In this document: positions 34,680 through 43,901 of the stretch, piece after piece
Layout: the number at the start of each line of letters is the position of its first letter
Numbering within the stretch: position 1 is the first letter of the stretch
Assembly (NCBI RefSeq): GCF_016616885.1
Contig: NZ_CP067102.1
Span: forward strand, 4,368,501-4,432,500
DNA: 64,000 nt
DNA from: Bradyrhizobium diazoefficiens
Lineage (GTDB): Bacteria; Pseudomonadota; Alphaproteobacteria; Rhizobiales; Xanthobacteraceae
Reading direction: 5' to 3'
Program-made: the position numbers and the translations under genes
The notes under the pieces: model-generated
What the model saw: only the letters and a program-made list of their open reading frames with translations
Told to the model about the DNA's origin: nothing
Databases searched by the model: none

Positions 34680-35669
34680 TCAGCCCAGCACGTCCTGATT
34701 GATGATGTTCTGCCGGATCGGATCGCCGTCCAGCACACTCAGGATGTTGCGCGCGGTCTGCTCGCTCATGCGGCTCACCGCCTCGACGGTGACGCCGGCC
34801 ACGTGCGGGGCCATGATGACGTTGGGCAGCGCGAACAGCGCATTGCCAACCGGCGGCGGCTCGACCTCGAACACGTCGATGCCGGCGCCGGCGAGTTTTC
34901 CGGAGACCAGAGCATCGTACAGCGCGGCTTCCTTCACGATGCCGCCGCGCGCGGTGTTGATGAGATAGGACTTTGGCTTCATCCGGCCGATCCGCGCCGC
35001 ATCGAACAGGCCGACGGTTTCCGGCGTCTTCGGGCAGTGGATGGTGACGAAGTCGGCATTGGGCAGCGCCGCGTCGAGATCAGCGACCGGCTCGCAGCCG
35101 GCGGCCTTGATGTCGGCGGCTCCCTTGTAGGGATCATAGACCTGCACCTTCATTTCCATCCCCTGGCAGCGCTTGGCGGTGCGGGTGCCGATGCGGCCGA
35201 AGCCGATGATCAGCACGGTCTTGCCGTAGAGGTCGAACGGCAGCATGCCGAGCCGGTTGGCCCATTGGCCGTGCTTGACGCAGGCATGCATTTCATTGGC
35301 GCGTTTGGCCAGCGTCAGCATCATGAACAGTGCCGCTTCCGCGACCGAGGGCGAGTTCGCGCTGCCTGCGACCATCAGCGGCACCTTGCGGCGGGAGAGG
35401 GCGGGCACGTCGACGGCGTCGTAGCCGACGCCGATGCGGGTCACCACCTTCATGTCCTTGGAGGCCTCGAGTTCGGTCTCGCCGAACGCGGTGGCACCGA
35501 GCGCGACGCCGTGAACCGGCGCATGGCTCTTCAGCAGGGCCTCGAAATCCAAGGCGGAGATCAGGTTCGGAAACTCGATGAGCTCGATATCGTCCCGCTG
35601 GGTGAGGAGGGCGCGTGCCCCTTGCGACAAAGTTTGTGTAACGAAAATCTTCTTCTTGTTGGTCGTCAT
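34680..35669 (-). CDS. D-2-hydroxyacid dehydrogenase family protein
   Basis: This 329-residue NAD(P)-dependent dehydrogenase of the phosphoglycerate-dehydrogenase/formate-dehydrogenase fold has VVTRIGVGYDAVDVPA, the Rossmann motif VLIIGFGRIGTRTAKRC near residue 152, the NTARGGIVKEAAL region with catalytic arginine, and the His of MAPHVAGVTVEA near 287. Substrate is not evident from sequence. It is the last gene of the minus-strand ABC-transporter operon (36-bp gap), so it may act on an imported hydroxyacid or its product. I chose ATG 35669, with AGGGAG upstream. Confidence 0.88.
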   Translation of the reverse strand: MTTNKKKIFVTQTLSQGARALLTQRDDIELIEFPNLISALDFEALLKSHAPVHGVALGATAFGETELEASKDMKVVTRIGVGYDAVDVPALSRRKVPLMVAGSANSPSVAEAALFMMLTLAKRANEMHACVKHGQWANRLGMLPFDLYGKTVLIIGFGRIGTRTAKRCQGMEMKVQVYDPYKGAADIKAAGCEPVADLDAALPNADFVTIHCPKTPETVGLFDAARIGRMKPKSYLINTARGGIVKEAALYDALVSGKLAGAGIDVFEVEPPPVGNALFALPNVIMAPHVAGVTVEAVSRMSEQTARNILSVLDGDPIRQNIINQDVLG

Positions 35670-35704
35670 CGCTCCCTGCCTGCTAGCGCTTCTTAAGGCC
35701 GGCG

Positions 35705-36805
35705 TCACAGCACGACGCCGGTCTCCTCGTTTAGCAGGTGCATGTTATTGAGGTCCATCGCCAAACGCATGGGAGCCCCGTCCGTGGCGCCGGCATTGGG
35801 ATCGACGCGCCCGCAGACAGGCGTGCCGTCGAGCCCGAAATAGACCAGCGTCTCCATTCCCATCGGCTCGGTGACATCGAGCACGGTGTCGAAGGTCTCG
35901 ACGCCCGGTCCAAGATGCGCGTGCGCCTCGGTGAGATGCTCGGGCCGGATGCCAAGCAACAGTCTGTCGGTGCGCGGCAGCCCGTTGTAGCGCGCGGCGC
36001 GCGCCGGCGGCAGCGCAAAGGCGATGCGGTCGGTCAGGCGGATCTGCAGCGTGCCGCCGGCATCTTCCAGCCGGCACGGGATGAAGTTCATCGCGGGCGA
36101 GCCGATGAAGCCCGCGACGAAGCGTGTCGCCGGCTTGTGGTAGAGCTCGTTCGGCGTGCCGATCTGCTCGATCCGCCCCTTGTTCATCACCACCACGCGA
36201 TCGGCCAGCGTCATCGCCTCGACCTGGTCGTGGGTGACGTAGACGGTCGTGGTGCGAACCTTCTGGTGCACCTTCTTGATCTCGATCCGCATCTGCACGC
36301 GCAGCTTGGCATCGAGATTGGACAGCGGCTCGTCGAACAGGAAGACCTTCGGATTGCGCACGATGGCGCGCCCCATGGCGACGCGCTGGCGCTGGCCGCC
36401 GGAGAGCTGCTTCGGCTTGCGGTCGATCAGATCGGTGATGTCGAGGAGGCGCGCGGCTTCCGTGACCCGCGCCTTGATCTCGGCCTTCGGATAGTGCTTC
36501 AACCGCAGCCCGAACGACATGTTCTCGGCGACCGTCATGTGCGGATAGAGCGCGTAATTCTGGAACACCATGGCGATGTCGCGGTCCTTCGGCGGTACGT
36601 CGTTGACGACGTCGCCCCCGATCATGATGTCGCCGTCGCTGATGTCCTCGAGCCCTGCGATCATGCGCAGCGTGGTCGACTTGCCGCAGCCGGAGGGGCC
36701 GACGAGGACAATGAACTCATGGTCGGCAATATCGAGGTCGATACCGCGCACGGCCTCGACCTCATCGTAGCGCTTGATCACCTTCCGCAACGTAACGTCA
36801 GCCAT
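35705..36805 (-). CDS. Sugar-type ABC transporter ATP-binding protein (UgpC/MalK-like)
   Basis: The 366-residue ATPase has Walker A GPSGCGKST (near 38), signature LSGGQRQRVAMGRA, Walker B VFLFDEPLSNLDAKLR and the H-loop VTHDQVEAMTLADRV, then the C-terminal OB-fold regulatory domain typical of MalK/UgpC (GIRPEHLTEAH). It energises uptake of the carbohydrate-like substrate carried by the adjacent permeases and binding protein. The signature and domain order are complete. It is 6 bp downstream of the second permease. Confidence 0.93.
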   Translation of the reverse strand: MADVTLRKVIKRYDEVEAVRGIDLDIADHEFIVLVGPSGCGKSTTLRMIAGLEDISDGDIMIGGDVVNDVPPKDRDIAMVFQNYALYPHMTVAENMSFGLRLKHYPKAEIKARVTEAARLLDITDLIDRKPKQLSGGQRQRVAMGRAIVRNPKVFLFDEPLSNLDAKLRVQMRIEIKKVHQKVRTTTVYVTHDQVEAMTLADRVVVMNKGRIEQIGTPNELYHKPATRFVAGFIGSPAMNFIPCRLEDAGGTLQIRLTDRIAFALPPARAARYNGLPRTDRLLLGIRPEHLTEAHAHLGPGVETFDTVLDVTEPMGMETLVYFGLDGTPVCGRVDPNAGATDGAPMRLAMDLNNMHLLNEETGVVL

Positions 36806-36811
36806 GAGACA

Positions 36812-37717
36812 TCAACCCTTTGTCGCGCCGGCGGTCAGGCCGGCAATGTAGTAGTCCATCAGGAAGGCGTAGATGATCAGCGGTGGCGCCGCGCCGAGCA
36901 GCGCGCCGGTCATGATCTGACCCCAGTTGAAGACATCGCCCTTGATCAGTGTCGTGGTGATGCCGACCGGCAGCACGAGCTGGTCAATGGAGGTCGTGAA
37001 CACGAGGGGATAGAGGAACTGGGCCCAGGAGACCGTGAAGGCGAAGATCGTCGCTGCGATCAGTCCCGGTAGGGCGACCGGAATGAAGATCCGCAGCAGA
37101 GTCTGCAGCCACGAGGCGCCGTCGATGATCGCGGCCTCGTCGAGCTCCTTCGGAATCGAGGCGAAATAGCCGATCATGATCCAGGTGCAGAACGGCACGG
37201 TCAGGGTCGGATAGATGAACACCAGCACGTACCAGCGGTTCAGGAGCGCAATGCCGGTGAAGTCCTGGATCACCGCCAGCATCTTGAACAGCGGAATGAA
37301 CAGCAGGCTGTCCGGGATCAAATAGGTGAGAAAGACGCCGGTCGCGAGCGTCGCCGAGCCCCAGAACTTCATCCGCGCCAACGCGAACGCCGCGGGAATG
37401 CTGATCAGCATCGTCACGATCACGACCACGATCGAGATGATCGACGAGTTCCAGAAGAAGCGCAGGAACTGGTTCGAGGTCAGGAGCTCGACATAGTTCG
37501 ACAGGGTCGGGTGAAACACCCACCATGGATTGGTCGCCGCCGAAATCTCCGCACTGCTCTTGAGCGAGGTGATCAGCATGTAGACCGGTGGTGTCAGGAA
37601 GAAGATCGCAAACAGCACCAGGAAAAAATAGGACCAGCGCAGCGCCCAGGCGCGGTCCCGGCTCATGCTGCCGAGTTTACGGGTTGGTCCGGCCTTGTCG
37701 ATTGCCAGTGTGCTCAT
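36812..37717 (-). CDS. Carbohydrate ABC transporter permease (MalG-like)
   Basis: The 301-residue inner-membrane permease has about six hydrophobic segments and the EAA loop in FASIPKELDEAAIIDGASWLQTLLRIFIPVALPGL, the site contacting the ATPase. Its N-terminal cytoplasmic tail precedes YFFLVLFAIFFLTPPVYMLITSLK, typical of MalG/UgpE-type permeases. It overlaps the stop of the upstream permease by one base, indicating a coupled operon. Substrate not determinable from the sequence. Confidence 0.92.
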   Translation of the reverse strand: MSTLAIDKAGPTRKLGSMSRDRAWALRWSYFFLVLFAIFFLTPPVYMLITSLKSSAEISAATNPWWVFHPTLSNYVELLTSNQFLRFFWNSSIISIVVVIVTMLISIPAAFALARMKFWGSATLATGVFLTYLIPDSLLFIPLFKMLAVIQDFTGIALLNRWYVLVFIYPTLTVPFCTWIMIGYFASIPKELDEAAIIDGASWLQTLLRIFIPVALPGLIAATIFAFTVSWAQFLYPLVFTTSIDQLVLPVGITTTLIKGDVFNWGQIMTGALLGAAPPLIIYAFLMDYYIAGLTAGATKG

Positions 37718-38655
37718 CAGGCTTCGTTCCCGCGTTTGGAGACATCGCGCAGGATGAAAACCGCTGCGACAGCGAGGATCGGCACCATGAACAGCGAGAC
37801 GCAGGCGCCGAGCGGAATGTCACTGCTCTGGATGCCGACCTGGAACGCCCAGGTGGCGAACAGATGCGTCGTATCCAGAGGTCCGCCCGAGGTCAGGATG
37901 CGCACGATGTCGAAATTGGCGAAGGTGACGATCAGCGAGAACAGCGTGGTGATGGCGATGATGTTGCGCATCATCGGCAGCGTGACATACCACATCTTCT
38001 GCCACCAATTGGCGCCATCGATGGCGGCCGCCTCGTAGAGCTGGTCGGGGACCGATTTCAACGCGGCGAGATACATGATCAGGAAGAACGGCGCGCCGTA
38101 CCAGACGTTGACGAGGATGACGGAGAAGCGCGCCCAGAAAGTGTCACCGAGCCAGGGGATCGGACCGACGCCGAAGAAGGAGAGGGTGTAGTTGAATGCG
38201 CTGTAGGACGGATCGAACAGCCACAGCCAGGCCAGCGTGCTCATCGCCGGCGGAATCACCCAGGGCACCAGCAGCATGCCGCGCCATTTGCGCTGCTTCT
38301 TGCCGGGAATGTTGTGGACGAAATGCGCGACGACGAAGCCGATCAGCGCCTTGAAGACGACCGCGGTGATCGCAAAGATGCAGGACTGCTTCACCACCAT
38401 CCAGAACGTCTCGCGCTTGAACAGGAAGGTGAAATTGCCGAGGCCGACGAATTTCGTCATCGCCTTGTTCAGCGTCGCCAGATAGAGCGAATAGAAGGCG
38501 GGATAGAGCACGAGCAGCGCGATCAGGAGGATCAGCGGCAGCGTCAGGAAGAACGCCACGGTCGATTTTCGACCCAGCATATTGCGCAGACTGCCACCTT
38601 TGCGCGAGCGCGCGGAACTGACGCGGCGATTTTGCTCAACGACGACATCGGCCAT
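37717..38655 (-). CDS. Carbohydrate ABC transporter permease (MalF-like)
   Basis: The 312-residue permease has about six hydrophobic helices. A basic N-terminal cytoplasmic segment (RRVSSARSRKGG) precedes FFLTLPLILLIALLVLYPAFYSLYLAT. The EAA loop lies in LKSVPDQLYEAAAIDGANWWQKMWYVTLPMM. It pairs with the MalG-like permease as a heterodimer. I chose ATG 38655 (MADVVVEQ); an upstream in-frame start adds eight residues. It follows the binding-protein gene after a 125-base gap. Confidence 0.92.
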   Translation of the reverse strand: MADVVVEQNRRVSSARSRKGGSLRNMLGRKSTVAFFLTLPLILLIALLVLYPAFYSLYLATLNKAMTKFVGLGNFTFLFKRETFWMVVKQSCIFAITAVVFKALIGFVVAHFVHNIPGKKQRKWRGMLLVPWVIPPAMSTLAWLWLFDPSYSAFNYTLSFFGVGPIPWLGDTFWARFSVILVNVWYGAPFFLIMYLAALKSVPDQLYEAAAIDGANWWQKMWYVTLPMMRNIIAITTLFSLIVTFANFDIVRILTSGGPLDTTHLFATWAFQVGIQSSDIPLGACVSLFMVPILAVAAVFILRDVSKRGNEA

Positions 38656-38780
38656 GGGGCGAACTCTCTGACGGAACATTCAAGAAGGAAGCCGGCGACC
38701 AGTCGACTTCGTTGTCATGCTGAAGGCGCGCCTTGGCGGCTCACGCTGGAGTGCATGAACCGCCATGGCACACACCCGGC

Positions 38781-40121
38781 TCAGGTTCGCATAAAGCCCT
38801 CGCACTCGTCCTCGGCCCAGGCGAGCGCCGTTTCCATCTTCTCGCCCTGCGCAAAGCGCAGCGCCATCTTGGTCAGCGTCGCCTGGAAGTAGATCTGCTG
38901 GGCGATCTTCGGCGGCGCCGGTGACGCCGCGATCGACAGTGTCTGCTGATGGTAGGGATCCGGATAGTGGAAGAGCGTACCCTTCGGGGGGCCTTCCTCG
39001 GCCCAGGTCTTGAACTTCGTCATGTTGGCGTAGGCGGGGAGATCATACCCGCCGCTCGCCGCGACGAACTTTTCAATCGCCGCGGGCGAGGACAGATGGA
39101 CCAGCAGACTCTTGGCCGCCTCCTTGTTCTTGCCGAAGCTCCAAACGCCCCAGAAATAGGGCAGGAACGGCGCGAAACGGCCCTTCGGTCCGGACGGGAA
39201 GCCATGCGTCCAGCATTGCTCGGCGACCTGGGGCGCGTCGCGCTTGGCGACGGCCCAGGCGCTCGGCGGGTTCATGATCATCGCGCCGCGGCCCGAGATC
39301 AGCCATTTGTTGTTGGAGGCGTCATCCCAGGACGGCGCATCCGCCGGCAGCACGGCGATCAGCTTCTTGTAGAATTCGAGCGCCTGCCGCACCGCGTCGG
39401 TCTTGACGGTGACGTCGCCCTTGGCATTGACGAGCTCGGCGCCGAATGACTGGAAGATCGCCCCCGCCGTGTCGACGCTGTCGGTGGTCTCGCCGAGACC
39501 GATGCCGAACGGGAAGCCGGCCTTGTGGCAGGCTTCCGCCGCCTTCAGGAACGTCTCCAGCGTCCAATTGTCCGCTTTCGGCGGGCTCCCGGCCGGATAC
39601 ATCTCCTGCACGTCGATGCCCGCATGCTTCTTCATGAGATCGATGCGGGAGCAGGGGCCCTTGATCTGGCTTCCTGGCGTCGCCGGCACGGCGAGCCATT
39701 TGCCGCCCGACTGTCCCAGATATTTGACGGTGCCGTTGACCTCGCCATTCTGCTTGATGAGCGGCTCCATGACGTCGTTGAGCGGCTCGAGATTCTCGGA
39801 ATAGGCGTGCGGCCACCAGCTCGGCATCTGGAGAATGTCGTGACCGGACTTGGCCTGCGCTTCAGCCGCCGCGGTCAACTCAATCTTCTTGTTGTTGCTG
39901 GTGATGTAGTCGATCGAAACCTCGACCTTTTCCTTGTCGGCCCATTCCTTGACGAGCGCGGTGGAAGCATCGTTGGCGTTGGGCACCCAGTGGTCCCAAA
40001 AGCCGATCGAGAGTTTGCCGGCGGCGTAAGCGCCTCGGACATAGGGCGCTGCGATCAGCGCCGTGGAGGACATTGCAGTGGCAGCCACAAATTGACGTCG
40101 CGTCAGTGTCTTGCGTGACAT
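38781..40121 (-). CDS. Extracellular solute-binding protein family 1, Tat-type signal
   Basis: The 446-residue substrate-binding protein has an N-terminal twin-arginine signal (TRRQFVAATAMSSTALIAA, cleavage near YAAGK), so it may be exported folded. The mature protein shows family 1 features: LSIGFWDHWVPNANDASTALVKEWADKEKVEVSIDY and a WKVPATPGS-like stretch LAVPATPGSQIKG. It feeds the MalF/MalG/MalK-like system downstream. The gap upstream (40122-40594) is unusually AT-rich and may hold the operon promoter. Confidence 0.9.
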   Translation of the reverse strand: MSRKTLTRRQFVAATAMSSTALIAAPYVRGAYAAGKLSIGFWDHWVPNANDASTALVKEWADKEKVEVSIDYITSNNKKIELTAAAEAQAKSGHDILQMPSWWPHAYSENLEPLNDVMEPLIKQNGEVNGTVKYLGQSGGKWLAVPATPGSQIKGPCSRIDLMKKHAGIDVQEMYPAGSPPKADNWTLETFLKAAEACHKAGFPFGIGLGETTDSVDTAGAIFQSFGAELVNAKGDVTVKTDAVRQALEFYKKLIAVLPADAPSWDDASNNKWLISGRGAMIMNPPSAWAVAKRDAPQVAEQCWTHGFPSGPKGRFAPFLPYFWGVWSFGKNKEAAKSLLVHLSSPAAIEKFVAASGGYDLPAYANMTKFKTWAEEGPPKGTLFHYPDPYHQQTLSIAASPAPPKIAQQIYFQATLTKMALRFAQGEKMETALAWAEDECEGFMRT

Positions 40122-40594
40122 CTCGTTTCCTCGCCTTGGTGTGTTTTATTGTTCTGTCGTTTCCTCTGAATTTCCCGAGTTTGTTTTTGATTTTGTCGTT
40201 GGACGTTTCTTATTGGCGCCGTCGTTCCCCTAGCGGTAAATCACGCGCGGAACACGGCAAATTGGTAGCGCGATCAGATCATGATTGATTGCGTCTGTCG
40301 AGAAAGCCGAATGCCTCGCGCTCTAGAACTAACGTTGTGTAGGGGAAGCTTGCGGCATGCGCCGAGCATCAGCTACGGCTGCTCTTATTGCGACGCACAC
40401 TTCGGAGTGCGACGGCTGGAGACGTTTCGTGCGCAATTACGCCGCAGTTCCGAATGAGCCTGCATAACCGCTTCGCGCCAAAGGCCTTTCAAACGGGGAC
40501 AGCGATGGTCCGCGCCTAGACCTCGGCGTCGCGAAAACGATAGAATTGCAACCGGCAGGAAGCCTGCCATTCGCTAGAAGGCAAGCAGATCGAG
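40122..40594. other. Intergenic region, partly AT-rich, no gene recognised
   Basis: 473 bases between divergent genes. The first 120 bases are T-rich (GTTTTATTGTTCTGTCG, TTTGTTTTTGATTTTG) compared with the surrounding GC content. The T-rich side is next to the ABC operon, which reads on the opposite strand, and could hold its promoter. A small inverted repeat (CGCACACTTCGGAGTGCG) lies at about 40393-40411. No ORF with a ribosome-binding site was found. Confidence 0.5.
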
Positions 40595-41422
40595 ATGGAG
40601 ACCCAAATGATCACCCCGGCGCCGCCTGCGCGGCTTGGCCTGCGACGCTGGCTCGCGCTCGGCTCCGTGCTGACAGTGCTGATTGGCGCAGCCGCGGTTG
40701 CGAATGCTCAAGGTTTGGTCAAGGGCGTTCAGGATGGGGCCGCGGCCGGCAACAAGGCGGCAGGCCCTGTCGGTGGCGTTCTGGGCGGCGCCATCGGCGG
40801 CGTGGTTGGCGTCTTCACCGGTGTGCTCGGCGTCAACAACAATAATGGCCAGGCGCCGGCCGCCAAGGATGCAAATAAGGATGCAAACAAGGATGCATCC
40901 AAGGATGCCAGCAAGGACTCCAAGCAGCCCGGCGCCGGCAAGGACAAGGATGCCAAGACGGCGAAGGACGCCAAGGGTGCCAAAGCCAGCAAGGAAGCCA
41001 AGAACGCTCCGCCGGACACCAAGGATAAGGATGTCGCGGTCCTGACCCAGAACGGCACGCCGCAGCTGACCGCCGACCAGATCGTCGCCAACAGCGATTC
41101 CTATATCGAGCGCATCAAGACCGAGCTGAACTTGACGCCCGATCAGGAGAAGCACTGGTTCGGCTTCTCCAGCGCCATGCATTATCTCGGGCATAATGGC
41201 GCGGAGCGGCTGAACCTGCGCATTGCGCGGGCCAAGCGCGATCCGCCTGACGACATTGTCGAGCAAATGCGCAACGAGTCGCAGTTCCTGATCGACCGGG
41301 CCGCCGACCAGCGCAATGTCGCCGATGCCGCCGAACCGTTGTTCTCGAGCCTCGATGACAAGCAGAAGGAGGTGTTCATCCAGGAGATGGTTCGCCTCAG
41401 CCACGAGCGCGGCCTGGATTGA
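40595..41422 (+). CDS. Spy/CpxP-like LTXXQ-motif periplasmic protein with Lys/Asp repeats
   Basis: The 275-residue protein has a signal peptide (about 1-39, ending NAQG), a Gly/Ala hydrophobic stretch (GPVGGVLGGAIGGVVGVFTGVLG) and a Lys/Asp repeat region built on KDANKDANKDASKDASKD. The C-terminal helical domain carries LTPDQEKHWFGFSSAM and is Spy/CpxP-like (chaperone-type LTxxQ). It probably guards the periplasm against misfolding or binds envelope components; function inferred from the motif only. The glycine-rich part resembles glycine-zipper membrane segments. Start ATG 40595 with ATG at codon 5 as an alternative. Confidence 0.7.
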   Translation: METQMITPAPPARLGLRRWLALGSVLTVLIGAAAVANAQGLVKGVQDGAAAGNKAAGPVGGVLGGAIGGVVGVFTGVLGVNNNNGQAPAAKDANKDANKDASKDASKDSKQPGAGKDKDAKTAKDAKGAKASKEAKNAPPDTKDKDVAVLTQNGTPQLTADQIVANSDSYIERIKTELNLTPDQEKHWFGFSSAMHYLGHNGAERLNLRIARAKRDPPDDIVEQMRNESQFLIDRAADQRNVADAAEPLFSSLDDKQKEVFIQEMVRLSHERGLD

Positions 41423-41533
41423 TCAAGTTGGATCGGATTGCGCGCGCTGGAATTAACGGCGCGTGCCACGAATTCGTGTATCCTTTCTGCAATTGGAGTA
41501 TGCTTAGCTTCGCAAGTTGGCTGCGAGGTTGAT

Positions 41534-41911
41534 ATGGCGGACGGACTCTCCGTTTTCCTGGTCGAAGACGAGGCGTTGATCCGGATGATGATCGCCGACA
41601 TGGTGGAGGAGCTTGGCCACCATGTTGTCGCGGAAGCGGACAACGTGCGCGATGCTAGCGCCTTTGCGATGACCGCGCAGTACGATTTCGCGATCCTCGA
41701 CATCAACCTGATGGGCGTTTACGTCGATCCGGTCGCCGATTTGATCGAGCGTCGCGGCAAGCCATTCCTGTTCGCCACCGGTTACGGGCCGGAACTACTG
41801 CCGTCCTTGCTCCGGCGCAGGCCGATCCTGCGCAAGCCGATAGCGATGGACCAGCTCAAGATCATGATCGACTCGCTGTTTCCGGACGCGGCCGCCAAAG
41901 CCCCGCACTGA
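41534..41911 (+). CDS. Single-domain response regulator (CheY-like)
   Basis: This is a 125-residue stand-alone receiver domain. The acidic pair is in FLVEDEALIRMMIADMVEELGH, the phosphoacceptor aspartate in FAILDINLMG (about residue 54), a Thr in FATGY and the conserved lysine in ILRKPI. There is no output domain, so it works by protein contact or as a phosphorelay sink. No histidine kinase is adjacent. A Shine-Dalgarno GAGG lies 8 bases upstream of the ATG. It ends just before a strong terminator. Confidence 0.9.
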   Translation: MADGLSVFLVEDEALIRMMIADMVEELGHHVVAEADNVRDASAFAMTAQYDFAILDINLMGVYVDPVADLIERRGKPFLFATGYGPELLPSLLRRRPILRKPIAMDQLKIMIDSLFPDAAAKAPH

Positions 41912-41957
41912 TCCAAGGGGCCACGCTGGATTTTCAACGATGGCGACATCGTCAACG

Positions 41958-41988
41958 AAAATGGCCGCCCCGACAGGGGCGGCCATTT
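41958..41988. terminator. Bidirectional intrinsic terminator
   Basis: ATGGCCGCCCC-GACA-GGGGCGGCCAT is an 11-bp perfect hairpin flanked by AAA on the left and TTTGGG on the right, between two convergent genes. It can serve both the response regulator and the small membrane protein. Confidence 0.8.
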
Positions 41989-42011
41989 GGGACGGAAGGT
42001 CCGTCAGTATT

Positions 42012-42167
42012 TCATATCAAGCCGGCGCTGAGGTCGACGCCGTGCGCCATCAGGCTGAACGAGGCGAGCAGTCCTGCGCCGCAGAAGATGATAATGGCTT
42101 TAAAAGAATAGTCGGTCGACCGGGACTGGACGGCAGCGGGCATTTCGGCGAGCGAAATCATGCTCAT
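42012..42167 (-). CDS. Small membrane protein (51 aa), unknown function
   Basis: The ORF MSMISLAEMPAAVQSRSTDY continues into one hydrophobic segment, FKAIIIFCGAGLLASFSLM, and a short tail AHGVDLSAGLI. It follows a GGGGGA Shine-Dalgarno, spaced 6 bases from the ATG at 42167; ATG 42173 immediately after it is less likely. A single-pass protein with the N terminus probably cytoplasmic. No homology known to me, but the ribosome-binding site and topology support a real gene. It converges on the response-regulator gene. Confidence 0.55.
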   Translation of the reverse strand: MSMISLAEMPAAVQSRSTDYSFKAIIIFCGAGLLASFSLMAHGVDLSAGLI

Positions 42168-42315
42168 GTTCATTCCCCCTTTGTGTTGACCCTGAATTGG
42201 ATCAGGTGAGGGAACTCTTAGAGCAAAGAGTTTGATACGAGGTTGCGAGGGATCGTTAACGGAATCGCAATCGCTTGCGCGTTTCCGCGAGAAACAAACG
42301 GGTCCCACACACGTC

Positions 42316-42519
42316 TCAGTTGCGGCCGTTCTTGAGCACGTTGGCAATGGTGTGGGCCGTCATGGCCGCGCGATCCGAGGCACGTTGCGCAGCGAGCCGG
42401 TCTCGCGCCTTTTCCTCGATCAACAGCTCGATCAAGGCCAGTCGCTTGCCATCGTCGTCCGCCTCGGTCAGCAGGCGGTGATAGCGATGATAGTCGAACC
42501 CAATATCCTGCTTACGCAT
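42316..42519 (-). CDS. Small helical hypothetical protein (67 aa)
   Basis: The ORF has an HRYHRLLTEADDDGKRLALIELLIEEKARDRL-type amphipathic helical region and KARDRLAAQRASDRAAMTAHTIANVLKN at the C terminus, suggesting two or three helices. The start ATG 42519 follows a GGGGGCGTGA stretch. It resembles the small stress-linked helical proteins seen upstream of regulators in rhizobia; no function assigned. It lies 151 bases upstream of the small membrane protein, both on the minus strand. Confidence 0.6.
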   Translation of the reverse strand: MRKQDIGFDYHRYHRLLTEADDDGKRLALIELLIEEKARDRLAAQRASDRAAMTAHTIANVLKNGRN

Positions 42520-42662
42520 GTCACGCCCCCGTACGTACGCCACACACTGGTTGAATTGTTTCCCATCCGAAACAAGCGAGCAAGCACGATCCTGCGTGGA
42601 ACCGCGCGTGCGCTGCAATCAGCTGTGAATTACTTAACGGAAGGCGCGAGGGCAGACGCGCC

Positions 42663-43631
42663 TTAGTCCAGGTTGTGATCGGCGAACATCTTCAGGCCGA
42701 CGAAGCTTGCATCGGGCTTTACGATGAGGCGCGTCGGGATATTGCGCAAATAGTCCTGGAAGCGCCCCTTGGCTTCGAAGCGCGCGCGGAACGCTGAAGC
42801 CGAAAGGAAGTCCGGAAAGCGCGGCACGATTCCGCCGGCAATGTAGACGCCGCCTCTGGCGCCGAAGGTCACCGCGAGGTTGCCCGCAACCGAGCCGAGG
42901 ATGGCGCAAAACATCTCCAGCGTCGCGCGGCTGAGCTCGCAAGTCCCGTCCAGCGCCGCCTTGGTGACTGCTGCCGCATCGCGTTGCGGCACCTGGGCTT
43001 CGTCGATCTCGGCCATCGCTTCGTAGAGGGCTTGCATCCCGGAGCCGGAGAGGGCGCCGCGCTCGATCGAGACATGGCCGAAACGCCGGCGCATCGCGGC
43101 GATGACGCGTTCCTCGCGCTCGTTCTCCGCCGGCAGGGTGGCATGACCGGCCTCCGTGACGACAGCCAGCCGGGAGCCATGGCGCTCGACCAGACAGGAG
43201 ACGCCGAAGCCGGTCCCGGGCCCGACCACCAGCAGCGGCTCCCCGGACATGCCGTTCTGGCCGCCGAGCGGAATCAGGTCGGCCGGCTGCAAGGCGGGCA
43301 GAGACCAGGCCACCACCTCGAAATCGTTGAGCACGTGGACGCTGTCGAAGCCGAGCGCCGGCTGGAGCTCGTTGCCGTCGATCACCCACGGGCTGTTGGT
43401 CATGACGCAGCGGTTGTTGGTGACGGGACCGGCAACAGCGAGGACGGCCCTGAGCGGCTTCTCGCCGTCGGCCCGCCGCAGCACGTCGGAGATGGCTTCG
43501 CGGACCGTCGGATGGTCGGCGACCTTCACATAGTCGATTGGGCCGATCTGCTCGCCATTGCTCAGCGCGAAGCGCGCATTGGTGCCGCCGATATCGGCGA
43601 GAAGAATGTTTCCTGTCTTGCCGATACTCAT
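42663..43631 (-). CDS. glk: Glucokinase Glk
   Basis: This hexokinase-family enzyme phosphorylates glucose to glucose 6-phosphate with ATP. The phosphate-binding loop LLADIGGTNARFAL is at the N terminus, WVIDGNEL and HVLNDFEVVAWSLP (catalytic Asp region) follow, then VGPGTGFGVS, the adenosine motif EAGHATLPAENERE and GGVYIAGGIVPRF near the C terminus. The 322-residue length fits Glk. The start is not certain: Met at 43631 (MSIGKTG) agrees with the family, but GTG 43697 and ATG 43637 are in-frame alternatives. Confidence 0.93.
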   Translation of the reverse strand: MSIGKTGNILLADIGGTNARFALSNGEQIGPIDYVKVADHPTVREAISDVLRRADGEKPLRAVLAVAGPVTNNRCVMTNSPWVIDGNELQPALGFDSVHVLNDFEVVAWSLPALQPADLIPLGGQNGMSGEPLLVVGPGTGFGVSCLVERHGSRLAVVTEAGHATLPAENEREERVIAAMRRRFGHVSIERGALSGSGMQALYEAMAEIDEAQVPQRDAAAVTKAALDGTCELSRATLEMFCAILGSVAGNLAVTFGARGGVYIAGGIVPRFPDFLSASAFRARFEAKGRFQDYLRNIPTRLIVKPDASFVGLKMFADHNLD

Positions 43632-43901
43632 GACCATTTGGCTGCCGTAGCCTTGCAGGCTTTGGGAACCCTTTTCCTCCACTCCTTGGCGATCCACATG
43701 CCGCGGATATCAGAGATTCCGCCCGTCGGGTACAGCTAGTCAACACGGACAGGGCCAAAGCGTTGCATTCAGGAGGGGATCGGCCGGCCGTTCGCGCGAC
43801 ATCGTTGCAGGGTGTCGGAGGTTGCGAAGCAGCGCGGGAAGATCGACATTGGCGAGAATGGCCGGCGCCAATTGCGCCGGGCGGATGGAACGAGGCCTGC
43901 G

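Noticed and set aside
40861-40920. Short direct repeats (AAGGATGC units) considered as a CRISPR-like array
   Set aside because: They lie in frame inside the Spy-like gene and encode KDA/KDS repeats; there are no spacers.
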